The notes under the pieces were generated by a model. That model did no database searches. It saw nothing but the letters and a program-made list of their open reading frames with translations, and was not told the DNA's origin. 64,000 nucleotides of DNA from Methylococcus capsulatus (lineage in GTDB: Bacteria > Pseudomonadota > Gammaproteobacteria > Methylococcales > Methylococcaceae), in NCBI RefSeq assembly GCF_036864975.1, contig NZ_CP104311.1:62001-126000 (forward strand), in the 5' to 3' direction. This document shows positions 48,224 through 57,106 of the stretch, in pieces. The stretch's first letter is position 1; each line of letters opens with the position of its first letter. The translations under genes and the position numbers were made by a program.

Positions 48224-49643
48224 GGCTGTATTTCGTTTCATCGCTGTCCTGGTGTTGTTGACGTTACAAGCCTGCGGAATTCCTGATATGACGACCAGGA
48301 CGGCAGACGTACACTTGCCAAATCAGTTCAAGACCGAGCCGACCGAAAAATCGAATTCTGCAACCGTCAGATGGAACGACTTCTTCGAAGATGAAAACCT
48401 TTTGAGTCTTCTGGAAATTGCCGTTGCCAACAACAAGGAAATCAATATCATGATGCAGCGTATCAGCGCTGCGGAAAACGAGATTCAGGCGAGGCGTGGT
48501 GCGTACCTACCTTTCATCAGAACCGGCGCTGCCGCCGGGGGAGAAAAACCTGGCGACTATACCTTCAATGGGGCAGTCGAACGCAATCTTCCGCTTGCGG
48601 GTAATCCGTTTCCGACATTTGTAGGCGACTATCAGTTCGGGCTGACCTCTACATGGGAAATCGACATCTGGAGAAAACTTCGAAACGCTACCGAGGTAGC
48701 CATGCTCGAGTACATGGCGACCATGGAAGGGAAGAACTTCCTCATCACGAATCTCATAGCCGAAGTGGCGCGGTCGTACTATGAACTCGTTACGCTGGAT
48801 AATCAGCTAGAAAATCTCGATCAGAACATAGCGATTCAACAGAATGCATTGCGAATCGTCAAAGAACTTCAGAAGTTTGCAAGAGCAGACGCACTCGCCA
48901 TCAAACGTTACGAAGCTGAAGTGGCTAAAAACCAAAGTAAAAGGTATGAGATCAAGCAGCAAATCGTCGTCGTAGAAAATCGGATCAATTACTTGCTCGG
49001 TCGGACGCCGCAGCCGATCAAGCGGACATCTTCAGGCTTTCTGGATCTCGAACCCAAACTCATCAACACCGGTATTCCATCACAGTTGCTTCTGAACAGA
49101 CCCGATATCAGAAAGGCTGAGCTGGAGTTGGCTGCAGCCCAACTGAATATCGAAGTTGCGAGGGCTGAGTTTTTTCCTTCTTTCGGCATTAGAGCCGGAG
49201 TTGGATTTGACGCATTTGCAATGAAATATCTTATCAATACGCCGGAATCATTGGCAGCCTATGTTGCGGGCGAATTGGTCGCCCCCCTGGTAAATAAAAA
49301 TGCCATCATAGCCAATTTTAAGACCGCTAACGTAAAGCAGGTTCAATCCGCTTTCGAATATGAAAAATCTATTATCAACGCCTATGTTGAAGTTTTGAAC
49401 CAGATTTCGAATATCGAGAATATGCGTAAAAGCTTCAACCTAAAAAAGAACCAAGTGGACCATTTGGTCAAGTCGATCGATATTTCTATTCAACTCTTCA
49501 AATCTGCAAGAACGTTTTATCTTGACGTATTGACGACTCAGCGGGATGCCCTCGAAGCCAAACGCGAATTGATTGAAACAAAACAAAAACAGATGTTTGC
49601 AATGGTCGATCTTTACAAGTCACTCGGTGGGGGCTGGCGATGA
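48216..49643 (+). CDS. Outer-membrane efflux lipoprotein (TolC/OprM family)
   Basis: The outer-membrane channel of the tripartite pump. The start is ATG 48216 (475 residues) with AGGGA eight bases upstream. The ATG at 48207 gives three more residues. MSKAVFRFIAVLVLLTLQAC ends in a lipobox cysteine, so it is anchored by lipid as OprM is. Then WNDFFEDENLLSLLEIAVAN, AENEIQARRGAYLPFIR, WEIDIWRKLRNATEVAMLEY, SQLLLNRPDIRKAELELAAA and NIEVARAEFFPSF, the two repeated halves of NodT-type factors. It overlaps the permease end by 8 bases and is followed by a coupled orphan gene. Confidence 0.9.
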   Translation: MSKAVFRFIAVLVLLTLQACGIPDMTTRTADVHLPNQFKTEPTEKSNSATVRWNDFFEDENLLSLLEIAVANNKEINIMMQRISAAENEIQARRGAYLPFIRTGAAAGGEKPGDYTFNGAVERNLPLAGNPFPTFVGDYQFGLTSTWEIDIWRKLRNATEVAMLEYMATMEGKNFLITNLIAEVARSYYELVTLDNQLENLDQNIAIQQNALRIVKELQKFARADALAIKRYEAEVAKNQSKRYEIKQQIVVVENRINYLLGRTPQPIKRTSSGFLDLEPKLINTGIPSQLLLNRPDIRKAELELAAAQLNIEVARAEFFPSFGIRAGVGFDAFAMKYLINTPESLAAYVAGELVAPLVNKNAIIANFKTANVKQVQSAFEYEKSIINAYVEVLNQISNIENMRKSFNLKKNQVDHLVKSIDISIQLFKSARTFYLDVLTTQRDALEAKRELIETKQKQMFAMVDLYKSLGGGWR

Positions 49644-50287
49644 TGTTGAGTTCGAGCCCGAAGACACACACGAATTTCCATTCAATCAGCAGGCCATTCA
49701 ACTCAATGCGCGCTTTGTCTATTCTCATATTCAACGCAATGATGACAGGCTGTATGAATGGTTTGATGACTGACTCAGATGACACAGCCTCCATAAACAG
49801 GGCTGTCCAAATCAGGCATGATCCCGCCAACGGCTCGGTTTTCTATCAAGGGCCTACCATGACCCACAATGCGGTAAGGAAAGACAACCCTGAAGTCGAA
49901 GATATTTCTTTGCATGCCATTAAAAAACCGCCCGACTCTATTCGCTATTTTATAACAGTCAACGATCGATATCGAGGTCATTGGCGGGGCGCTATTCAAG
50001 CTGCGGATACAGAAGGCAAAGTGTTTCCCGCAGCTTTTTTACAGCAAAGTGTGAATTGCGAATTTCATTGCGAATTTGACGACACCATTGAAATTGAATT
50101 GACTGAAGAGTATTTGGTTGGCCATATAAACAGCGGCATTATTATGCATCTTTATGGACCTGGTGGCTCTGCCTCTGCACCATTCACGGTAACGCCTGCT
50201 TATATTAAAGGCTTCCTTTCAACGATAGACAAACCGTTTCAATCAAGCAACATCGGTGTTCACGCCGGACCAATCAGAAAACAATGA
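49640..50287 (+). CDS. Orphan lipoprotein-like protein coupled to efflux operon
   Basis: A 215-codon frame whose ATG overlaps the channel-gene stop by 4 bases. An internal ATG at 49706 gives 193 residues beginning MRALSILIFNAMMTGCMNGL, an apparent signal with a lipobox cysteine, and may be the real start. No family is recognised. The body is hydrophilic, with DPANGSVFYQGPTMTHNAVR, DSIRYFITVNDRYRGHWRGA and a late GPGGSASAPFTVTPAY. Two cysteines (NCEFHCEF) stand close together near the middle. Coupling to the outer-membrane channel suggests an accessory role in the efflux system. It is not a normal fourth component of RND pumps. Confidence 0.65.
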   Translation: MMLSSSPKTHTNFHSISRPFNSMRALSILIFNAMMTGCMNGLMTDSDDTASINRAVQIRHDPANGSVFYQGPTMTHNAVRKDNPEVEDISLHAIKKPPDSIRYFITVNDRYRGHWRGAIQAADTEGKVFPAAFLQQSVNCEFHCEFDDTIEIELTEEYLVGHINSGIIMHLYGPGGSASAPFTVTPAYIKGFLSTIDKPFQSSNIGVHAGPIRKQ

Positions 50288-50389
50288 TCTGAATATAACC
50301 ATGTAATTCGTCCGCGGATGGTGGATGTTTTTATAAATGACTCTGATAGTAATCATTCAAACCTCTGTGTTCATGTTCTTGGATTGCTG

Positions 50390-50422
50390 GCATCTCTATC
50401 TCTTTTCCTGCCGGCGAGATGC
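50390..50422 (+). promoter_or_regulatory. Structured leader before the BASS-family transporter
   Basis: GCT(G)GCATCTC and GAGATGCAGC (ending at 50425) can form a 10-base stem with one bulged G and a 19-base loop, about 90 bases before the transporter start. A purine stretch (AAGGAGACTGAACGGTTACC) follows. The arrangement resembles a cis-acting RNA such as an ion-sensing riboswitch, but I cannot match it to a named class. Confidence 0.3.
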
Positions 50423-50512
50423 AGCGCCCCAAGGAGACTGAACGGTTACCTATGTGGTTTTTGGATGCCATCCATTTCAGACACCACCTCACTTTTCATT
50501 TGGAATTTAGTC

Positions 50513-51583
50513 ATGCACCCAAAACATCACTGCGTTGAAAAAGTAGCACACATATGCCACCGGCATTTCATTTGGATTCTCATCACTTCCTATTTTATGG
50601 CATCCCTATTTCCTGATTTTGGCATCTGGATTCGCGAAGTCAAATTAGGCAGCACCACTTTGCTGCATGGAACACTGGAATTCTCCGTTCCGTCTTTGAT
50701 GCTATCTTTATTGCTGTTCAATGCTGGTTTGAGCATCAGAACCGAAGACTTCAAACGGCTGGGACGCAGGCCGTCGGTGTTGTTGGGAGGTCTGTGCGGC
50801 AACCTGGTCACGCCGCTAGCTTTCCTCGTCGGGGTCAGCTTTATCATGAGCTTTTGGCATAATCCGGAAGAAGCCCAAGATATTCTTGTCGGTCTTGCAT
50901 TGATAATGTCCATGCCAATTGCCGGAGCGTCTACTGCATGGACGCAAAACGCTAATGGTAATCTTGTATTAAGTCTCGGTTTGATATTGCTCACGACATT
51001 ACTCAGCCCGATAACATCGCCGCTAGTCCTCCATACAGCCGGCTTTGTTACCAGCGGTGATCATTCTGAGGATTTACATGAATTTGCCTCGAATAGCGTA
51101 ACGACGTTTCTAGGCGTTTGGGTCATCTTGCCATCTTTACTTGGCATCTTAATGCATCGGTTCGTTTTCAAACAATCTCCCGCGGTGGCGAAGTCCGGTA
51201 TCAGGCTCATCAACTATATTCTCCTGTTGTTACTGAACTATTCCAATGCATCACTAACCCTACCCGACGCACTTTCTCATCCCGATATCGACCTTATCGT
51301 TATCATGTTGATAATCGTAATATTGCTGTGCACCCTTGGGTTTTACACCGGCTATTTAATAGCGAAGGTTTTTCATCTAGATCGTAAGGACATGGCATCG
51401 CTGATGTTTGGTCTTGGCATGAATAATAATGGCGCAGGACTGGTATTGGTTTCAATCGCCATGGCTGATCACTCGCAGGTCATGTTGCCTATCTTGTTTT
51501 ATAATCTCGTTCAGCATTTTGTCGCTTCATTCGTTAATTCCATCGCGTTTCGGTCTGGAGCGGAATCGTACCAATCGACCTAG
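50513..51583 (+). CDS. Bile acid:sodium symporter family transporter
   Basis: A membrane protein of 356 residues from ATG 50513 (421 if read from 50318, but the first 65 codons look like leader). About nine to ten hydrophobic helices. LEFSVPSLMLSLLLFNAGLS, GGLCGNLVTPLAFLVGVSFI, IMSMPIAGASTAWTQNANGN and LMFGLGMNNNGAGLVLVSIA resemble the BASS/SBF family, whose members carry organic anions with sodium. The N-x-N-x-N and G-M-N-N-N type loops fit the sodium-binding crossings. The true substrate is unknown. It is separated by 225 bases from the orphan lipoprotein gene and belongs to the AT-rich block. Confidence 0.72.
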   Translation: MHPKHHCVEKVAHICHRHFIWILITSYFMASLFPDFGIWIREVKLGSTTLLHGTLEFSVPSLMLSLLLFNAGLSIRTEDFKRLGRRPSVLLGGLCGNLVTPLAFLVGVSFIMSFWHNPEEAQDILVGLALIMSMPIAGASTAWTQNANGNLVLSLGLILLTTLLSPITSPLVLHTAGFVTSGDHSEDLHEFASNSVTTFLGVWVILPSLLGILMHRFVFKQSPAVAKSGIRLINYILLLLLNYSNASLTLPDALSHPDIDLIVIMLIIVILLCTLGFYTGYLIAKVFHLDRKDMASLMFGLGMNNNGAGLVLVSIAMADHSQVMLPILFYNLVQHFVASFVNSIAFRSGAESYQST

Positions 51584-51779
51584 GAGTCTGCCCGGCAGAA
51601 GGTTTGTTGGAATTGCGAATAGGGTCCTCTGTATTGGGCATAGCAACGGATCGTTCCAGACTTCTTTCCGCAATTGGCATGGGGGGCAAGCAATTGGTGC
51701 ATCATCCAGCGAGTATCGCCTCCACGATTCTCCGTTACTATTCCCCAGGTCACCGATTCGGTGTAGATTCAACGCCAGT

Positions 51780-52681
51780 CAGTCGCGCTTTAAGCCGGCG
51801 GCGATCTTCTGCAATCCGCACCGGCTGACCGTAAGCCCAGGATGGGCTTGATCCATTCATCCGGCGCTTTCACGTTGGCCCTGCGCCACCGCTAGGCATA
51901 CTTGCCAGAACCGGTTTGCAGCTTCCTGGGCATTTCGGCCGTGCGCGGATACTTCCGCTCGTCGATCTTCAGTTGGCTTTCGCCCTTGCGTTCCCAGGCC
52001 ACCACCAGGTGAATCGGCCATTGGGCAAGCGGCTCGAACACCGCCTCCGAGCCGAATCCGGCATCGGCCAACACCGGTTGCGGCAAGGCACCCAGATTGG
52101 TCTCGACCGCCTAGAGTAGCGCCGGTTGCCGGTCGCTGTCTGCTGCGTTGTGGTTCAACTCTGCCGCCACGATGATTGGCCTGAGATTGCCTACCCGTCC
52201 TGCAGAATCCGCTCGTCGCCCGGATTGCGACCACGAGCCTGAGCCGCTTCCCGCTGGCGCGCTTCCAGTCGCTCGCACGGCTTGGATCGCCGCCAGCCGA
52301 TCCGCGCGCCGTTCGATCCCGGGAACAACGCCGCGAGTTCCTGCAAAGGATTGGCGCGAAAATCGCCGATCGCGCGATGCTTGGGAAAGTGCCGCACTCA
52401 GCAGGCTGAAGGTCACGTCTTCGTGCAGTTTCCGGGCGATCTTGCGCAAGGTGAACACACCAGTGGCATCGCCATAGATCAGCACCTTGACCATCGGCGC
52501 CGAATGAAACGGCCGGTTGCGCAGCCCGCCCTTCCCGTGGCGCGCATGAAATGCGCTCAATTCCAGGGTCCCCGCCGTGTCGTTGATGTCGTACGCAAGG
52601 TGGCCTTCGGGCAGCCGGTCTTACCGGGGGCCGGCAGTGGAAAACTCTGCTCCGGACGGTAGGGGGGTCACGGGTCGCCAT
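51780..52681 (-). pseudogene. Decayed IS1182-family-like transposase
   Basis: No single frame is intact, but pieces in successive phases line up as one transposase read on the minus strand: YRPEQSFPLPAP, LPEGHLAYDINDTAGTLELS, AFHARHGKGGLRNRPFHSAP, MVKVLIYGDATGVFTLRKIA, RKLHEDVTFSLLSAALSQ, FPKHRAIGDFRANPLQEL, PVLADAGFGSEAVFEPLAQW, then a stop after GSGKYA, and RRANVKAPDEWIKPILGLR. These are IS1182-type elements of the DDE group. At least three frameshifts and internal stops are present, some at runs of G or C. No terminal inverted repeats are evident. It is ancient and inactive. An 'edge' of the AT-rich block lies here. Confidence 0.7.
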
Positions 52682-52742
52682 TCGTTTTCCACGCATCGGG
52701 CCGTTTTTCGATGACTTCTCGATCGTTCTGCCCCGCACATTC

Positions 52743-54557
52743 CTAGGACACCGGCTCCATATACTCGATGCCGAGTTGAAGGCTGGAAACGCCCCGAAAC
52801 TCGTTGACGTCCAGCCGGAAGGCTGCGCGCAGCCGACGGCATCCCAGCCATTCCGGTGGATCAGCGACGAAGAACGCAATCCCTTCCACTTGGCGCGCCG
52901 CACCAGGCACCTGGAGCCTCAAGCGAAGATGCTTCTCACCGACGATCCGCATACCCAGCACCTCGAACTCCCCGTCGAACAAGGGTTCGGGGAACCCCTG
53001 CCCCCAAGGGCCGGCATCGCGCAGGCAGCGCGCTGTATCGAGATGGAAGTCGGCCGCCGGCAGCTCCCCATCCGTGACCACCGTATGCTCCAAGTCCACC
53101 CCTTCGAGCAAATCCGCAACTTCCGCCTCGAATGCCGCCGTGAACGCCGCCAGCCGGCTCTCCTCGATGGTGAGGCCGGCCGCCATTGCGTGGCCGCCGA
53201 AGCGAACGATCAAGCCGGGATGGCGGGCCGAGACCGCACACAGGACGTCACGCACGTGCACCCCGGAGATCGACCGCGCCGACCCTTTAAGCAGACCGTC
53301 CTCGCCCTGTGCGAACGCGATCACCGGCCGATGCAGCCGGTCTTTGATCCGCGAGGCCAAAATACCGATCACCCCCTGATGCCAAGCGGGATCGAAGACG
53401 ATCGCGGCCGAGCCGGTCCGAGGGTCGGATTGCTGCGGGATCGCGATCTGGAGCATCTCCCAAGCCTCGGCCTGCATCTGGGCCTCGATCGTCTTCCGCT
53501 CGCGGTTCATCTGATCCAGCAGCTCCGCAAGCTCCCTCGCCGCGACCATATCATCCGCCAGCAGGCAGGCGATACCCAGGCTCATGTCGTCCAGCCTGCC
53601 GGCCGCGTTCAGCCGCGGCCCCAGCGTGAATCCAAGGGTACCCGCTGTCGGAACGGCCGCGCCCCGATTCCTATCGGCCACCTCCAGCAGCGCCTGGATG
53701 CCCGGGCAGGCACGCCCTGCGCGAATGCGCTGCAATCCCTGATGCACCAGGATACGGTTGACCCGGTCCAGGGGAACCACATCCGCCACCGTTCCCAGTG
53801 CTACCAGGTCCAGCAATTCCGCCAGGTTGGGCGGTTGCCGAGCGCCTTCGAACCAGCCGCTCTCGCGCAGGCGGCTGCGCAGTCCCGAAAGCACATAGAA
53901 AATGACGCCGACACCGGCCAGCGCCTTCCCGGGAAATTCGTCGCCTGGCAGATTGGGGTTGACGATAGCATCCGCCGCGGGCAGCGACTCCCCAGGCAAG
54001 TGGTGATCGGTGACCAGCACCTTCATGCCCCTCGCCTTGGCCGCCGCCACGCCCGCATGACAGGCAATGCCGGTATCCACGGTAACAAGCACATCGGGGG
54101 GAGTGGCGCTGCCACGACATATCAGTTCGACCAGCTCCGGTGTGAGACCATAACCGCAAGTAAACCGATTGGGCACGATGAAGGACACCTGCTCCGCGCC
54201 CAGCGCCCGCAAGCCCCGCATCGCCACCGCGCAGCTCGTCGCACCGTCCGCATCGAAATCGGCCACGATCATGATCGACTTCTGCCCGCGGATTGCAGCT
54301 TCGAGCTCCGCCGTCATCGCATCCATGCCTTTCAACAACGAAGGCGGCGGAAGTTCGTTCAGCGAGCGCCCCAAATCTTCGGGCACGAAAACCGAACGGC
54401 TTTGGTAAAGGCGGGTGAGCAGGGGCGAAGCATCCGGCGGCTTAGCCTGTGGAAACGGCTCCGCGATGCACACGGCAGGGCCACTCCCGTTACCGGCGTC
54501 GGCAGTCCGCGGACGACGGACGATTCTTTTTTTTATTGGATAGTAAAGCTTGATCAT
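52743..54557 (-). CDS. recJ: Single-stranded-DNA-specific exonuclease RecJ
   Basis: RecJ degrades single-stranded DNA 5' to 3' in recombination, mismatch and base-excision repair. I prefer ATG 54557 (604 residues); a second ATG at 54578 adds seven residues. DHH phosphoesterase motifs in order: IMIVADFDADGATSCAVAMR near residue 95 (DxD), DVLVTVDTGI near 155, VLVTDHHLPGE near 180 (the DHH box), then VALGTVADVVPL near 260. The DHHA1-type domain shows VIGILASRIKDRLHRPVIAF and SGVHVRDVLCAVSARHPGLI with RFGGHAMAAGLTI, followed by the OB-fold C terminus. The length is normal. It neighbours a mobile-element remnant and a polysaccharide cluster. Confidence 0.96.
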   Translation of the reverse strand: MIKLYYPIKKRIVRRPRTADAGNGSGPAVCIAEPFPQAKPPDASPLLTRLYQSRSVFVPEDLGRSLNELPPPSLLKGMDAMTAELEAAIRGQKSIMIVADFDADGATSCAVAMRGLRALGAEQVSFIVPNRFTCGYGLTPELVELICRGSATPPDVLVTVDTGIACHAGVAAAKARGMKVLVTDHHLPGESLPAADAIVNPNLPGDEFPGKALAGVGVIFYVLSGLRSRLRESGWFEGARQPPNLAELLDLVALGTVADVVPLDRVNRILVHQGLQRIRAGRACPGIQALLEVADRNRGAAVPTAGTLGFTLGPRLNAAGRLDDMSLGIACLLADDMVAARELAELLDQMNRERKTIEAQMQAEAWEMLQIAIPQQSDPRTGSAAIVFDPAWHQGVIGILASRIKDRLHRPVIAFAQGEDGLLKGSARSISGVHVRDVLCAVSARHPGLIVRFGGHAMAAGLTIEESRLAAFTAAFEAEVADLLEGVDLEHTVVTDGELPAADFHLDTARCLRDAGPWGQGFPEPLFDGEFEVLGMRIVGEKHLRLRLQVPGAARQVEGIAFFVADPPEWLGCRRLRAAFRLDVNEFRGVSSLQLGIEYMEPVS

Positions 54558-54618
54558 CGATAAGCCGAAAAAGCTCAATCATCCGACACGGAGCCCAATA
54601 AAACTGAGCGATCCCTAT

Positions 54619-55476
54619 TCAAGTCGCTCCGGCCGCAAATTTCAACATGTTATTAGCAAATTCAGGGTATCCTGCAAATTTCCTTGTTACCGAATCACGA
54701 AAATACGAAACGAATGAATCACTGTGATCATACTTGGACTCTACGGAACACGCCTTTAATGCTATCGAAGCCCATTCGGCATTCGGGGTCAGGCAGAGAA
54801 ATTTCTCCATATCAACCAATACATTCCAGCCGAGATCAAATTCAAAAAAATAATAAAAACGATCCGGCCTTGATGATTGAAGCCTCTTAAACCAAAGAAT
54901 TTCGTCAAGGATCAACTCCAGCACATCTTCTTCGGACGGCTGCTCGAGCTCCCGACCAAACAAACCGACATGCCCGGTCAAAATGTTTGATTTGGAACAG
55001 TCCATGGGATTTCTTATGGGCATCAAAAACCTTATCCTTGGTTCCTTCTCGAGCAACTCGAAGAGTTCAACACCACTCGACCGGATATGATTAGATATCC
55101 GTAAAGATTCCTTCCAAAACAAGCTGTCAATATTTTCTTTCACTAAACCGAGAGCCGCCCCCCTGAAAAGAGTTGACGTATTGTATTTCTCATCAAAGGC
55201 ATGCGAGTGAATTATAGACCCACCATACTGCCCTCGCATCCCCCCTTTCGATATATAGATAGAGTAACGCAAGAAATTCTGGAATACCTTATAATCATAG
55301 CTCGCAATCCAGTCCAGCCTGCCATCCCCAAATATTCTTTGGCCGCCGTGATTCAGCACTTGACATTTAGGATGGAGAAATAGAATGGATGCGGTCAACG
55401 TCGTCAGATTGCGGTAAGGCCCCAAGGCCATACATACCGTCCGCACCGAATCCGTATTGATCGCTCTTGATCTCAC
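54619..55476 (-). CDS. Sulfotransferase-like protein
   Basis: A 285-residue protein starting at GTG 55476, since an in-frame TAA lies just before it; an internal ATG at 55431 would remove the first motif. Near residue 15 is CMALGPYRNLTTLTASILFL, in the place of the PAPS 5'-phosphosulfate loop, and near 150 RFLMPIRNPMDCSKSN, resembling the 3'-phosphate motif RNPxDxxxS of sulfotransferases. Otherwise the sequence is unfamiliar and AT-rich. It stands on the opposite strand to the polysaccharide cluster, 740 bases away. A sulfotransferase or a glycan-modifying P-loop protein is likely; I would not be surprised if it is a different nucleotide-binding enzyme. Confidence 0.55.
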   Translation of the reverse strand: MRSRAINTDSVRTVCMALGPYRNLTTLTASILFLHPKCQVLNHGGQRIFGDGRLDWIASYDYKVFQNFLRYSIYISKGGMRGQYGGSIIHSHAFDEKYNTSTLFRGAALGLVKENIDSLFWKESLRISNHIRSSGVELFELLEKEPRIRFLMPIRNPMDCSKSNILTGHVGLFGRELEQPSEEDVLELILDEILWFKRLQSSRPDRFYYFFEFDLGWNVLVDMEKFLCLTPNAEWASIALKACSVESKYDHSDSFVSYFRDSVTRKFAGYPEFANNMLKFAAGAT

Positions 55477-56216
55477 TAAATCCCATTATTTACGAAATCC
55501 ATCTACTAACAACTTAAAGTCAATCACCATAAAAAAACCAAAGTCAGTATGAAGACAAAAATTTCATTATCACCGCATTCAGGACACCACGCCAATACGT
55601 TAAGCTTTGGGAAACGCTGCGCACCCCAAGAATACCTTTAGTCAAACCCAATCCACCGCAGGCCGAGCGGAGTCGAAGCTCGCGACAGATCGCTTCGACT
55701 CCCTTCAACCTCGCTCAGGGCTAGCCGCTCAGCGGACAACACGACTTGACGGGATCGATCCCATAGACTGTGAGACAACCCCCATTATCAAAACGCAGTT
55801 CCTACGCCTGCTACGGTTCCACTCTCTCTTCGGACCAAAGATATGCCGAACCGATCAAGCCGCATCAAAGCGGCTTGTCGCTCCTTAAAAGCGAACTGCT
55901 CGAACGATCCGACACGCATTCCAATGAGCCCGGCGCCTCGGCGCGATCTGCTCCTCTTTGGTCTATACGCGGCCGCGCATACGGTAATCAGCGGACTCTT
56001 GGACGCCCTCCGGCATTTCCTGGTAAAATTTGCGTCCGATAGACGCCTGCGATGCCACATCTAGAGCGCAAGGGCGTGGTGGCGAGGCATAAATAGTATC
56101 ATCGGCACGTCCTTCACGTTACACGCGGGTACGTTGCCGTTGATTTTATCCTCATTATATTCCGATAGGAATCATCAGCAACCCGAAAAAGAATAACAAT
56201 CACCGAAATCAGTTCA
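55477..56216. other. Divergent intergenic region, no gene supported
   Basis: About 740 bases between the divergent sulfotransferase-like gene and wzm. Short frames on both strands match nothing. It starts AT-rich, then contains an imperfect inverted repeat, then a GC-richer piece. It probably holds the promoter of the polysaccharide cluster. A TTTATCCTCATTATATTCC stretch near 56144-56162 is a possible promoter core. Confidence 0.5.
55665..55716. repeat. Imperfect inverted repeat, GAGCGGAGTCGAAGC type
   Basis: GAGCGGAGTCGAAGC (55665-55679) faces GCTTCGACTCC (55692-55702) and, after ten extra bases, CGCTC (55712-55716). The core GTCGAAGC/GCTTCGAC resembles dispersed intergenic repeats common in many proteobacterial genomes ('CTTCGACAGGCTCAG' type). 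Confidence 0.45.
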
Positions 56217-57104
56217 TTGAAAACGCCCAACTTAAACGCGCTCGAAAACTTTACTTTCACTGCAAATCCAATCTCCGTGTCCAGCCATCCAGAAATCATC
56301 ATAGAAGCAGGAAAAAGCGAACGCCATTACTGGAGAGATGTCTGGCGTTACCGTGAGCTGTTTTATTTTCTGGCCTGGCGCGACATTCTGGTCAGGTATA
56401 AACAGACCGCGATCGGTTTAGCCTGGGCGCTGGTCCGGCCTTTGTTCACCATCATCGTGTTCACTCTGATTTTCGGACGGCTCGCCCGCCTTCCCTCCGA
56501 AGGAGCGCCCTACGCCGCCCTGGTATTGGTGGGGATGATTCCCTGGCAGTTTTTCGCGAGTGCGGTCAACGAAGCCAGCCTTGGCCTTGCGAACAAGGAG
56601 AACATCATCACCAAGGTCTATTTCCCGCGCATCATCATTCCGATCAGCGGGGTCATCGTCAATTTGGTCGAACTCGCCGTCGGGCTGGCCATGCTGGCCG
56701 TGTTGCTGGCCTGGCAGCAGGTCGCGGTGACCCTGAACATACTTTTCCTGCCGCTCATCCTTCTGTTGGCCCTGCTGCTCACTTTCGGTTGCGCCGTCTG
56801 GGTTTCCGCATTGAGCGTACGCTTCCGCGATTTCCGCCAAATCGTGCCGTTCGCCTTGCAGATGGGCCTCTATATTTCGCCCATCGCCTACAGCGCGGCG
56901 ATCATCCCCGAGCGCTGGCGCGCCTGGTACGCGCTCAACCCTTTCACCGGGATCATCGAGGGACTGCGCTGGTCGGTCTTTGCCAATTCACCAACGCCAC
57001 CCGTCCAGGAGCTTGCAATATCGCTGGGCATGGCCACCCTCGCAACTGCCAGCGGCATCGCCTATTTCCGCAGCATCGAAAAGCGTTTCGCCGAACTGCT
57101 CTGA
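56217..57104 (+). CDS. wzm: Polysaccharide ABC exporter permease (Wzm type)
   Basis: The integral membrane half of an ABC exporter that moves lipid-linked O-antigen or capsule across the inner membrane. It has 295 residues from a TTG start; no in-frame ATG occurs in the first 60 codons, so the start is uncertain. Six hydrophobic helices. Typical sequences: WRYRELFYFLAWRDILVRYK, QTAIGLAWALVRPLFTIIVF, IPWQFFASAVNEASLGLANK, KVYFPRIIIPISGVIVNLVE, WVSALSVRFRDFRQIVPFAL and YALNPFTGIIEGLRW. These are hallmarks of ABC-2 Wzm/KpsM permeases. The stop is two bases before the wzt start. Confidence 0.92.
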   Translation: MKTPNLNALENFTFTANPISVSSHPEIIIEAGKSERHYWRDVWRYRELFYFLAWRDILVRYKQTAIGLAWALVRPLFTIIVFTLIFGRLARLPSEGAPYAALVLVGMIPWQFFASAVNEASLGLANKENIITKVYFPRIIIPISGVIVNLVELAVGLAMLAVLLAWQQVAVTLNILFLPLILLLALLLTFGCAVWVSALSVRFRDFRQIVPFALQMGLYISPIAYSAAIIPERWRAWYALNPFTGIIEGLRWSVFANSPTPPVQELAISLGMATLATASGIAYFRSIEKRFAELL

Positions 57105-57106
57105 AC

